From Isoetes taiwanensis (Eukaryota; Streptophyta; Lycopodiopsida; Isoetales; Isoetaceae), in NCBI GenBank assembly GCA_021234155.1, contig JAJEKV010000027.1:15844891-15908890 (forward strand): a stretch of DNA of 64,000 nucleotides, written 5' to 3'. Below, in pieces: positions 47,344 to 57,712 of this stretch. A program made the translations under genes and the position numbers. The notes under the pieces were generated by a model. It was not told the DNA's origin. It worked only from the letters and a program-made list of their open reading frames with translations, and searched no databases. Within the stretch, counting starts at the first letter, position 1. Each line of letters starts with the position of its first letter.

Positions 47344-48240
47344 TTGACATCTTCAAGATGCATGCGAATCGATAAAGAATATGAAAGTCCCGAAAAAGCC
47401 ATTGGTGAAGAACCGCAAAAGGCTCGGGGAGACATGATGTTATCAGAGATAGGCTTAATGCAAAAGTACAACGTATCTAATGATGACATTAAGAAATATG
47501 TATTTTGGTCAAAAGATTTTGTGAAGCAGCAAAAGGCGAAGAATGTGGCAACTCTTAAGGGGATTCACACGAAAGTTGCGTCTGACCTAAAAAGAAAAGT
47601 TGCTTTGGTGAAGAAGACGGCAGTAGACGAGTCTCCTTTTTTCTATAAGGTGTCCACTGGTTATAAGTGTGCCATGCCAGAGGTAGGTGAAGGGCCAACC
47701 GACATCACTCTATTTGTTCTTGATAGCCGTGGCACGAGATGGACACAGGATGATTACAGCACCTTCTTCAACACATGCAGTGGTTTGACGACTGAGATGC
47801 ATTATACTATCGTGACAGTTTGCCACTCCGACATTTCCTACACATATGCACTAGCTGCTGCAAATGATGTCGAATGCATTAAAGTGATGAGGCAAGCAGT
47901 GATGATAGATGAAAACAAAGATAGTGAGTTTAGTACCGAAAGTAAGATCTCACATGTGCTAGTCCTTATGATAGCCATTATGGATGATAAAGAATATGAA
48001 AGACTCAAGGGGAAACCAGAAGGTGAGAAGATTGCTTGGCAGTGCTATCGGCTAGATGAACCCCTATTGAAGAATGTTTTTTATGTCGAATCCAATTGCG
48101 AAGACAAAGGGAAAGGGACTGCAGATGTGGATGTGGACCTGGACGAAGAGGAAGAGGAAGAGGAAGAAGAAAACTGGGTCGACCCTGTCCTTAATTCACC
48201 AATCAAGTATGAGCTACCGACGGCGATAAGGGGAGGCTGA
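47344..48240 (+). CDS. Unknown protein, 298 aa, acidic C-terminus
   Basis: The longest open frame of the mosaic. It is helical and Lys-rich at first (GLMQKYNVSNDDIKKYVFWS, KGIHTKVASDLKRKVALVKK), then a compact-looking core (DITLFVLDSRGTRWTQDDYS, HYTIVTVCHSDISYTYALAA, ISHVLVLMIAIMDDKEYERL), then a poly-Glu/Asp run and WVDPVLNSPIKYELP. An acceptor-like CTAGATAG precedes the open frame at 47290, so it may be an internal exon. The FCP1-like relic follows 770 bp downstream on the same strand. I do not recognise it. Confidence 0.4.
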   Translation: MTSSRCMRIDKEYESPEKAIGEEPQKARGDMMLSEIGLMQKYNVSNDDIKKYVFWSKDFVKQQKAKNVATLKGIHTKVASDLKRKVALVKKTAVDESPFFYKVSTGYKCAMPEVGEGPTDITLFVLDSRGTRWTQDDYSTFFNTCSGLTTEMHYTIVTVCHSDISYTYALAAANDVECIKVMRQAVMIDENKDSEFSTESKISHVLVLMIAIMDDKEYERLKGKPEGEKIAWQCYRLDEPLLKNVFYVESNCEDKGKGTADVDVDLDEEEEEEEEENWVDPVLNSPIKYELPTAIRGG

Positions 48241-48854
48241 ATAATAAGTCACGGGTTTTCTTTGGCCCTTTCGAGTTTTCTCGATTGAAGCCTTCTCGCC
48301 CGTTAGAGTCTACGTGTTGGGAGTTTCATGTTGGAGGTTATGTCGGGGGGAAGCTCGAAGCTAGCTAGGAAATGCCAAAGTGTGGTCTCTCGATGGTCAA
48401 GCCAAGGACTTCCTCGATATTTTTTCGAGAAAGTGCTAGAGGTGGCACCTAGGGGTCCGCTAGGTAGTGCAAAAATAAAGCTTCCAAATCTAAGTCCAAA
48501 TACTACCGGGCAGATCCGGCCGCAGAGCGGGAAGAAATGAGAAAGCATATAGAGGGCATAAAGAAGAATATCGACAAGCAACAGCTTAACTATGCGGCGA
48601 GGGCGTGCCTATCCTTCCAATCACATTGGAAAATCCGGCGTAGTGGATGTAGGTAACGCAAAACGAAGAAGACAAAATCCTAGATGATACAAAGGATTGA
48701 AAGCTCGAGTCGTTAGCATAAAGAGTAATGAAGTATCAACCATAGTTCAAACACTAAGTGATGTGGTCATCACTTCCGCGGCATCAAAGACGGTAGAGTA
48801 AGCTCATCATTGCGGATGTTGAACAGGAACCAGAAAGGTATGTTATTCAAACAG

Positions 48855-48975
48855 AAATGAAAATCGCGCCAGGCGCGATTTCAATTCTTCAAACAGAATT
48901 GAAAATCGCGCCAGGCGCGATTTCAATTATTCCAACAGAATTGAAAATCGCGCCAAGCCGCGATTTCAATTTTCT
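48855..48975. repeat. Three tandem copies of a 38-39 bp unit built on the GC palindrome
   Basis: The unit is AACAGAATTGAAAATCGCG... followed by its palindromic partner and CAATT. The first two copies carry exact CGCGCCAGGCGCG. The third is altered to CGCGCCAAGCCGCG. Confidence 0.85.
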
Positions 48976-49012
48976 TTCTCCTTGTCTCACAAGTGTGTGC
49001 TTTATTATTACA

Positions 49013-49480
49013 GACCTAATCCAGTTTCCTCCAAAATTCTGGTGTTCGATTTGAATGGAGTGCTCTGCAAAACGTTACCTAAAGCACAATTTCCTTTATC
49101 ATGGTATGAACGAAACCATTTGAGACATATACTGAAATGGGTATATCCGCTGACCATATCAAGGAGATGTTAGACCAAGCTTTCTTTTTATTTCGTTGTG
49201 CAATTTGGTCGTCGATGGAGAATAGAAATATCTGAGGAAGTTTTGAGAGTAGTTCCTGAGTTACATAGAGATTGGGCATCTGTTTGGGATCAGAGCAAAT
49301 GTAAGTCATTCAATAACCCAAAGGATCCTACAGGTAAAAAAATATTTGTGAAATGCTTGAGCGACATGATGGATGACTTGGGCTCAGGGAGAAGGAAGAC
49401 ATCATTATAGTTGATGATGACGCCTTGAAGTGTTGCTTCAATCGATCCGCGATCACTAAATCCACCATCCTATCATCCCG
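49013..49480 (+). pseudogene. FCP1/NIF-type HAD phosphatase domain, frameshifted
   Basis: Relic of an FCP1-homology phosphatase, a family that dephosphorylates protein Ser residues, including the RNA polymerase II tail. An acceptor-like TTACAG precedes the domain. Motif I is KILVFDLNGVLCKTL (the usual DxDG first motif reads DLNG here, so the second Asp is Asn). After a break comes AIWSSMENRNI (about 49197-49240), like the IWSS block of plant members. A stop and a shift follow, then SVWDQSKCKSFNNPKDPTGK (about 49278), then EDIIIVDDDALKCCFN (about 49397), matching the last HAD motif. At least two frame changes separate the blocks. It is a decayed gene, or one hidden by sequence errors. Confidence 0.65.
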
Positions 49481-49906
49481 AGGATTTTGACAAAGATGAC
49501 TTCCTCGCCGTTTTGTCGAAGATCTTGCAAGAAATAGCTACAGAAAAAGGTCGAAGAGATACAAACACTATACCAAGAACTTAATCGGACGGGGGAAATT
49601 GACAGGGACCTAGAGAAGATCGTTCTAGAAAGGGAACTTTTTGATATATATATATATGTATCTGAAATACACTTTCCAAAAAGTTTTGAATATGAAATAT
49701 ACTTTACACCAACCTCTTTCGAATATATATTGTGTTCTTATATCAGCATTATTGGTTCTGTGTACGTATTGTTCTTTTATATTATGTGTATGGTTTGCTA
49801 TACTTGCAATAATTTGTATGTATATACCACAATAATTTAGGTGTCTATAAATACGTATGCATGAAATTGGCAAACCATCGGCCGGCTTCCGCCCTACGCT
49901 TTTATT

Positions 49907-50140
49907 ATGGCACATTCTATTACCGCCAGGATGAACCACGCAGACCTCTGCAGGTGCCGCGAGCTAGAAATAGAACTTCAGGACTGGCTTGATGTCGTTG
50001 CTATGAATCCCGTCCGCTTCTATCCTGATCCCTTTGATGTTGTAATCCATCTTATATGGAATCCAGAGCATGGTTTGTTCATGATCGAAAGGATCTCAAA
50101 GACTACCGCTGCGGCCTTTGTCGATGATGATTCGGATTAG
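49907..50140 (+). CDS. Small ORF, unknown, acidic end
   Basis: An open frame of 77 codons on the plus strand (MAHSITARMNHADLCRCREL, then DPFDVVIHLIWNPEHGLFMI, ending FVDDDSD). Composition is protein-like and it ends just before another copy of the GC palindrome. It may be the last piece of the mosaic that includes the phosphatase relic. No known domain. Confidence 0.3.
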   Translation: MAHSITARMNHADLCRCRELEIELQDWLDVVAMNPVRFYPDPFDVVIHLIWNPEHGLFMIERISKTTAAAFVDDDSD

Positions 50141-50149
50141 TTTTAAAGT

Positions 50150-52780
50150 TTATGTTCCACTATAATACGTTATTTATGGGAATAAAATCGCGCCACGCGG
50201 CGATTTGACCCTTCAAAATCTACGCTCAGTAGCAACTTGCTTGCATTTATTTATTCGTAAAAACACTACAATTTCAATGTTTAGATTTCGTTGTCGTCGG
50301 TGATTGTACGAATTAATAAGCAATTTCCTACTTTTTATATTGCCAACATTCTTTCATAATATGGGTCATTTGGACCGAATATTTGGATGCCCTTGCATTT
50401 CAACATAAAATGCATCTTCCTAGCCCGAAAATGAACTCAGTGCAAAAGTGTGGTTAATTCAATATAATGGTCAATAAATAGCTTATACGGCGCGATTTTG
50501 GAATAGACATAATCCCAATTTAATTGAATGATGGTTATTCACTCACAATATCGGCAGGTGCTTGGATTTCGCTGAGAACTCGCTTACATCTCCTTTCTTT
50601 TGGCTCTTTTGTTGTTGGAATTGGCTCAGAATTTCTTTCGAAGTCCATATTCATTGAAATCTGCCCTGTCATCTTTCAGGTCCTCCTTGGCCATTTTCTC
50701 AATGCGAGGAGGTACAAAGGGTTTGCTACTTGTTGGCAAGGCAGATCTAGTTGCCTTAGAGATTGAACTTTACAGAATTCAAACTAAGCAATCAAGAAAC
50801 AATATCTGTTGTAATAGAATTTGATATCAATACAACGTAAGATTGAATCGAATTGAATTAATAAGGATTGAACAAGCTAAGAAATACCTCTAGACCGCAA
50901 ATCAGCAAGGCGGATCGAAGAATTAGTGGGAATTCAAGGATTTGTGTGGCATTCAAGACCAAGAAACAGGGAAAAATGGCACCCCAGAATTTCAATTGAG
51001 GGAAGTTTTCGGTGATGATTTTCAGGCAACATAATTTTAGGGGGTTGTTAAGTTAGTGGTTAATGGAAACGCTCATAACGGCTGTTAGGGGCGAATCATC
51101 TCTCAAGGTGAGAGCTAGGTTTTTCCACTCTCACCCATCTCTCACCTCTCGTATTCTCTCGTATTCTCTCTCATGCTCTCTAAGTCAGCATGTGGCCGAG
51201 GCATCTGTGTGTGTGTGTGTGTGTGTGCGTGTATGTGTGCGTGTGCGTGTGCGTGTGTATTTAATATCAGAGAGATTTTAAACTTGGTTTCAAAAATATA
51301 ATGACAACTAAGGCTATCTTAAGCAAATGAAACAGATAATTTTCCATGGTCTTAGAATTGGGTGTGTTTTGATAAAGAGATTCATAGAAGTTGGGCATAC
51401 TTCTTTATCATTGATGAGGGCTTTAGTGGATTTCCAACCTTAGGACCTAGGAATATTCCCATGGATATACCCTCTAGGAGCATCATAGCCCTACACTTGA
51501 GCGTCGAGTGGAGTCAAACGCTTATGTGGCTCTATTTTTTAGGGCATTTGACAAGTATTGGAAAACAATCCAATTCCATGTTGACTCCAGAATAGCAACA
51601 ATCTAAAATAGACTTCACTCCCCTGATAGAAAGCGTTTAGACGATAAGGATGCTATATTAGCATCGGGAAGCTGTGCCACAAGTTTCAAGGCCATAAAAA
51701 TGCCTGAACACAACAGGCACACATGAATCTGTATTTTGTCTGCGCCTACCAAACTGAACGATACTATCTTCCTTACCTGGGAAGCCAAGATACCAATTCA
51801 ATATGTCGCCTGCAAGTACAATGAAAAAACAAGCTGGAAGATTCAAACCCCCTGCGCAGTGAACAGCTCCAAGTAGTATGCCCGCCCTTAAAGGGTAGGG
51901 GCTATTCCCATGCATATGCGTATGCAAGCACACATTGATTATCCCATTATTTTTCCTGTTTTCCAAGTCTTTAAGCAATGCAAACCACAAAATCACACAA
52001 TTTTGATTTTCATAAATCAGAGATCACTCTTTCTGTAAGAAATAAAGAGCAATAAAAACAAGAGAAACACGCAAGATTTGGACTCCTATAGGACAAATGA
52101 AACCAGATGTTTGAATGGCAGAAATCAGAAGCCCCATGCAGTTCTACGGATTTAACTTTGCAGGAGTCTAGGGATTTAGGACCCGAACTGACCTAGATCA
52201 TGCAGTATTTAACTTATTACCTCCTTCAAAGCTTCTAGATAAGCTATAAACGTCCATCTCCACACAACAATCGTCAAAGAACAAATACTGAGTCGGAATC
52301 ATCTTGATAAACCTTCGGAAGAAGAAAAAAGAGAAGAACATAGACTGGGCCCGCTGCAATAGACCTTCAAAAGCCACTTCTCGACCCCATAAAAACCCTT
52401 CCAGAAATATATGAACTGTATAGATTTCTTTTTCTCCAGTTTTCGTGCTTTTTTATATACAATACACTCTTTAAACCATCTTAACCTTATGTTATATGTT
52501 TTCATAAACTAGAAAACTATATAACAATAAGCAAGATAGCATAATGCTATAAATTTTGGTAACTTTGGTAGGGTGAGTAACCACCCCTTTTGTAGTTGCG
52601 AGAGTCTATAGTCTAGGCTTCATAGAGATATCTGCCTAAGAATATTCGTAAGACATATAAATTTCTTTGCAAAAATATTCAAAAATGCTTCTTTTTTTTT
52701 CCCTTTTTTTTTTTTTTTACCCAAAATGATTTTTAAATGCCAGAAAAGCCACTAAAAAGAACGTTGGGTCGAATAGTAGA
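50150..52780. other. Intergenic, no gene seen
   Basis: About 2.6 kb. It contains two last copies of the GC palindrome (50188, 50490) and a GT microsatellite (51209-51262). Open frames at 50524-50824 and 51658-51996 have no recognisable content. No RNA gene was seen. Confidence 0.4.
51209..51262 (+). repeat. GT/GTGC microsatellite
   Basis: TGTG run with CGTG interruptions. Confidence 0.85.
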
Positions 52781-52782
52781 AT

Positions 52783-53223
52783 TCTGAGGTAAAACTATCG
52801 GAACTGCCGGGTAAATGAAGCGGCCAAGCGGTGTTCAAGAAACTTTCAAGGTTAACATTCATGAAAAGGAATTTGCAACGTGGCAAGGCGTCCGTAGCAG
52901 TGCACCAAAATTTTGGTTACTTTACATTTATGTATCTAAGAATGACCTGGAGGCAAGGATTCTAGCATGGAAGAAGTGCCGATGCGCTGCAAGGATTCCA
53001 GAAGAAGTGTCGCCACATGTCGACACTTTTTGATACCGAAATCCTTGCCTCCGGGTCATTAATGCAACGTAAATGTAAAGTAAATAAAATTCTGGTCACG
53101 CTGCCAATCGCGTTGTCTCACGTTGCAGGTTTTCTTTTTGTGAATGTTAACTTAAAAAAAAAAATTTGAACGAAGTCTTGGCTGCGGCAGTTTTACTCAC
53201 AGATCTAATGGTTTTACCTCTTG
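52783..53223. mobile_element. Foldback element of about 440 bp with long inverted arms
   Basis: Outer arms share GAGGTAAAAC, then AACTGCCG, then GTTCAA. Inner arms pair almost continuously: left 52849-52960 (GTTAACATTC...GACCTGGAGGCAAGGAT) with right 53041-53153 (ATCCTTGCCTCCGGGTC...GAATGTTAA). The middle is about 80 bp with a smaller repeat (AAGTGCCG, AAGTGTCG). No coding capacity is convincing. It is probably a non-autonomous DNA transposon. Confidence 0.8.
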
Positions 53224-53571
53224 TTCTTTAACTCTACATTCTGTGGGCTTTACCTCCCAAATTTTTTGTTTATCTAACACTTACATTTCAAGAATGACCT
53301 CACGTTTCACGTGTCACACTGCTTTCACCCCAAAATTTGAAGCAGGAGGTCATTCCTATATACATGAAATCAGGATAAAAGCGATGCTGCCAGATGAGAT
53401 TAGATAGAATGTAGGATGAAAATGCAGAATGTCTGGTGAAAATGCTTCTGAAAGGAAGAACGTGCAGTAAAATATTGAAACATCTGTAATTTTATTATTT
53501 TTATTATATATACTTTGGAAGAATTGGTGCCAAGTGTCAAGGCGAGAGAGGCGGACACCTCAGAATGACTT

Positions 53572-53718
53572 TAAACTTGTTTTTACGTATACAAGAATGT
53601 CCATTTAGGGGGCATTTTTGAGATGGAAACATGGCGAGGTGCGGAGCGCGGAGCCCTGTCGACATCTCAGAAATGTCCCATAAACGGACATTCTTGTAAC
53701 GTGGAAAAAAACTTAGGG
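53572..53718. mobile_element. Foldback element, family member 2
   Basis: Arms of about 45 bases: left ACAAGAATGTCCATTTAGGG, right (reverse-complemented) ACAAGAATGTCCGTTTATGG, continuing into TTTTTGAGATG against TTTCTGAGATG. The loop is GC-rich (GGTGCGGAGCGCGGAGCC). It is related to the element at 35371-35466. Confidence 0.75.
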
Positions 53719-54047
53719 CTAGATTCCACATGTGACGGTCGAACATGCTTGTGTGGCACTAACAGACATCTGCCTAATTAAATAAAATTTGCTTGTGATT
53801 CTATTGCAGGATGGAAGTTTCGCCACCTCACAAATTAACCCATTGAAACTCAAATTTGAACTGCTGCGATGACATTTTCTTAAGTTCACAAAAAGAGTGA
53901 ACATCGCTTTCCTTGCTAACTTCTTCTAGTGCATAGGGAGGATCTGACAAAGACGTTTTAGAGATACAGATTACTCTAAAAAACTAAGCTTCGGTTGAAT
54001 TCCTTCAGTAAATTACAAAAGACATTTTTTTTTTGGAACTATATCAC

Positions 54048-54543
54048 AGTAAACATTCCTGATGCCCAGGGACAGGCTGCACACCTGAATGAGCGCTTTG
54101 CCACCACTCTGTGGGATGCAGCCACTCGTGCAAAGCCTAAAACAGAGCACTACCACACGCAAGTTAATCCAACACTGGAACATGGCCCACATCAGTACTT
54201 GAAAGCTCATATATCTATGAAGAAACGGAGAGCTATTGCCTCCATGAGGACGGGGTCCCATCATCTCAGAATTGAAACAGGTCGTTGGACTACAGATGGA
54301 GGGCAGAGAATCCCCCGGCATGAGAGAATATGCCAGTGTTGCCACATGCGGACAGTAGAGGATGAGCACCATGCTCTGCAAGTGTGTCCGGCATATACGC
54401 ATATCCGAGCAACACATGCTGATCTTAGATGCTCTGCGGCACCGCTGCATCAATTGCTGGCATCGCCAATGATTGCACGTCTCGCATCCTACATTTTGCA
54501 AGTCTTTACTGTCAGAGAATCCCTTACAGGACAAGGGATCTGA
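54048..54543 (+). pseudogene. LINE fragment A: C-terminal zinc-knuckle region
   Basis: Carboxy end of a LINE ORF2. RAIASMRTGSHHLRIETGRW is followed by the Cys/His set RICQCCHMRTVEDEHHALQV then CPAYTHIRATHADLRC. It stops at 54541 and is followed by a 3' region with CTTCCTTCC repeats near 54711. It is a different lineage from the LINE at 23396, judged by wording of the shared motifs. No RT precedes it, so it is a 5'-truncated insertion. Confidence 0.75.
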
Positions 54544-55239
54544 GAGCCTACTACCAGGGTTTTTCCTCCCATGTGGGGGTTTTTTCATCCCAGTAGTAGG
54601 GACACATTGTATAGTAGCATTTGTCTTTTTGGTGTGGTTTTATCTGCTTTGTGTACTGCATGTACCGTCTCATAGGTCAAGTTTGGCCTCCGCGGACGTT
54701 AAAATATACTTCCTTCCTTCCTTCCTATTGCACAGCTTTACACAATAGTAGGGAACTGTACCACGGTAAGCTTCCCCCAACTTTGCACATACAACAGTAA
54801 ACTTATTATGGCAGCTCAACCATATTATTTTGCCAATATCTACCATAAAATAAGAGATTCCATGTCTGTCATGTCTGTAAATCTATTGTTGGAGAACATA
54901 AATGTTGTTCACAATAGGAGCAACAACTTGTGTATATATAGATAGATAGAACTACCATATGAAAAAAGATAGAACTAAGTTGAAAAAAGATAGAACTAAA
55001 CTAATTACAAATCAAGACAAATTATAGAATTTTTTCAATGTCACTAGAAGATTTAGTTTTTCAACTGGCATCTAGGATTCTGGATCATCCGCTCGTGTAC
55101 TTCTAGATTATCCAAAGTTCTGTCACAAAGCACATCTGGAAAAAAAAAATGCAATCTTTATAAAAAACATGGGAATATAAAACATTTACCGCATGTCCAT
55201 CTACTTCTTCTTCGCTTCATCAGCCTATGGACCAAATCG

Positions 55240-56071
55240 TTGTTGCACCATCTCTGCAGTAGACTTTAAGCTTTGGCCAATGCATTTGTTCGAGCAATGT
55301 TTGAAGCGGATATGGTTGCTTGCGTCCTTAGACGACCTTAATTAATTTTTCCACTGCTTGAGGATCATCTTCAAGTGTCCTTGCAAGTGATTCCACAGGA
55401 TTTAAATTAACACCTTTAACACGATGTAAGGCATATGATATTGCTCTTGCAACTTTAGTTTCTGGAACGTTCAACCTCTTCAATATTTTCTCATAAGTCT
55501 TCAGCTTCCTCTAATCCAAAATGTGCTTCCTCAGTCCATGAATTTTTAAAATTATCTCCATGTCGAATGCAAAGATTGTGCAAAATAAGACATGTTGCTA
55601 TAACTTTAGGAAGATTCCTAGTTTCATGTCATTGCGCATCAATAAAATTCTGAAACTGGACTTTAACATACGAAAAGCACCTATGGGCATTTTCGTACTA
55701 GAGTGGATATAATTCCAATCATATTAAAGTCTACTAAGGCTATCCTTATGTCCCTTGACGGGAGGAAGCATCCACGCATCCCCTACCAAACAATAATAAT
55801 CAAAATGTCCTGCATTGATACGCTTTCCAGCTTCAGTTTGCTCAAATAACTTTCAGTCATAAATACTACCAGCCCAACCTACATCATAGTCCCAAATATA
55901 ATAATCTGAAGATACGATAATTTGATGAAGAATAGAATGGAAGCCTTTTCGATTATAATAATCTTATGGACTGTCATGTGGAGCGATGATTGGTATGTGA
56001 CTGCCATTCATTACCCCGACTACATAGGGTGTTCCTCTGAACTTCTCAAATTTGCGAGCAATAATCTCCAT
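55240..56071 (-). pseudogene. PIF/Harbinger transposase relic
   Basis: On the minus strand: FEKFRGTPYVVGVMNGSHIP (about 56050-55991), then YYNRKGFHSILHQIIVSSDY, WDYDVGWAGSIYD, and GDAWMLPPVKGHKDS near 55770. These are the blocks around the first and second catalytic residues of Harbinger transposases. The first catalytic Asp (normally IDGSHI) is Asn here. Several stops interrupt the frame. It is more decayed than, and different in sequence from, the copy at 35744-36622. Confidence 0.7.
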
Positions 56072-56344
56072 CCTGTAAAAAAAAGGTCCACTTTATTCAC
56101 ATATCATGCAAACGAAACTTTATTGCTTCACACACTTAAGACATTGCTCTTTAAGCGGTTGTGTATCCCACACTATATTGATCTGCAACTTCTCTGATTG
56201 TATTTCCTGTACACAATCTACATAAGGCAATGCACACTTTCTTTTCTACTATAATTGCTACCATGCATCTGTGTGTCTGCACAAAGTAAACATGGCCCTA
56301 ACTGCTGGCATGGATAGTTGAATGTAGGCCTTAACACATGAAGC

Positions 56345-56878
56345 CTTTTCTTGAACATGGCATCTAAGTGGGCAAAACCATCTATAGTACCGGTGCTGAC
56401 TGCCATGTTCAACAAGGCACTATATGATGGTTTTTCCCCACAGTGGACCGCTAGCCGAGTTGTCCCCATATACAAGGCAGGTGGCTCGCACTGTCCAGCC
56501 AATTACCGAACAATCATGGTCAGCTTGGTGTTCACAAAACTGCTTGCCGACATTCCAGAGCAGTAGTTGATGTCCTGGGCAGAGGCAGTCGATGTGCGAT
56601 GTATAGGTTGTACGAGACATGTTCAGATCAGTTGCATCGACAAGCCAGCAATTCGAGAGCAATATCGAGGTCTGCCAAGGATGCCCTGTCTCTCCTACAT
56701 TGTTTCCACTGCATATTGATCAAGTAGAAAGCTGGCTTGCTGAAAATGGGGGAGACGGAGCTCACCTCTTGCACTAGATTGTCAGGGAGGTAATATATGA
56801 TGATGATGTGGACCTCTTCGCTTATACGGGACGGCCCTGGCACAGTCAATCTCCATGTTCAAGATGGACAGGCACAAC
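56345..56878 (+). pseudogene. LINE fragment B: RT domain piece
   Basis: RT start block (WAKPSIVPVLTAMFNKALYD, WTASRVVPIYKAG), then after shifts QGCPVSPTLFPLHIDQVESW near 56670 (motif B) and VIYDDDVDLFAYT near 56800 (motif C, Y-D-D). Several frame changes. The sequence is interrupted at 56878/56879 by the hAT-like element and meets fragment C directly on the other side. Confidence 0.7.
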
Positions 56879-57704
56879 CAATGTTGTCAGGTACGTTTAG
56901 TACGGTACAGGTATTATACGTACGTAACGTATTAATACCGTATGCATACCTCTCATTCAAAAAGTACTTTAAATACGTTTTTTGGAATTATAAAGTACTT
57001 ATTAAATACGTAAAATACGTACTTTACGTACTATACGTTAAGTACTTTTTGTAATTTTTAGAACTATTATTTCTTGTATTGCACTTGAAATAGTTGCAAT
57101 AACAACTAGTATGAAGAAGTTCAAGTTTTAAATAATGGATCAGAATATATTACTTTAGAAAATTAAGTATTTCTTAAAGTTTTCAATCCAAAATATGTCT
57201 ATTTAAGAGTTATATATTCTAGTCTGCAATCTACACCCACAGACAAATAAATTCAAGTAATTGTTGCTCATTTGTTGCATCTGAAGCTATTAACCGCCGC
57301 TGACCTCTGTATTTCTTTCCTGGCATGAAAAGGAGAAGGTTTGCCTCCTACCATGACAAAACAAGGAGAAAGGTGGGTCTGCATCTCCATCTCCATTCCG
57401 ATTCAACAGCCAAGGTAAGAAGAAAGGGGGGGAAAGCGCAGGGGTTTTGGGTTTTTATTTGCAAGAAGATTATGTGCTTTTTTTTTCTTTTTAACTACAA
57501 TTCCATAATTTCCCTTAATGTCATTTGGATGGTTTTTTTTATATAAAGTACGTATCATACGTATTGTACGTATTAATACATTAAGTACGATATTAATAAA
57601 ACAAGAGCTTAATTTGACCTGTCAACTTATAGGTATAGTACGTATAGTACTGTGAGGAAGGTACACGTACGTAAACGTAAAATACGGGTACGTAAATAAC
57701 ACTG
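56879..57704. mobile_element. hAT-like non-autonomous element, 826 bp, with 8-bp target duplication
   Basis: Flanked by the direct repeat GGCACAAC (56871-56878 and 57705-57712), the 8-bp duplication typical of hAT insertions. The ends are CAATGTT on the left and AACACTG on the right, that is CAGTGTT inverted, close to the hAT end consensus. Both subterminal regions are dense in TACGTA and ACGTAC words in inverted orientation. No transposase is encoded. Confidence 0.8.
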
Positions 57705-57712
57705 GGCACAAC

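Larger units (their letters stand above)
43150..50500. repeat. Dispersed short palindrome CGCGCCAGGCGCG (about 18 occurrences)
   Basis: A GC-rich palindromic word, usually flanked by AAAT and ATTT so that the symmetry extends further. Sites near 43155, 43206, 43265, 43735, 43800 (degenerate), 45258, 45355, 46570, 46618, 46673, 46728, 46757, 46803, 48864, 48903, 48943, 50188 and 50490. Exact copies are at 43206, 43265, 48864 and 48903; others vary by one to a few bases. They avoid the clearer coding blocks and sit beside or between them. None was seen outside this interval. Confidence 0.8.

Noticed and set aside
48855-48975. CRISPR-like array
   Set aside because: Three units with near-identical spacers in a plant nuclear context; simple tandem repeat.
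51063-51281. 72-codon ORF ending in alternating Val/Cys/Arg
   Set aside because: Runs through the GT microsatellite.
51658-51996. 112-codon minus-strand frame
   Set aside because: No motif, no splice context, no conserved-looking composition.
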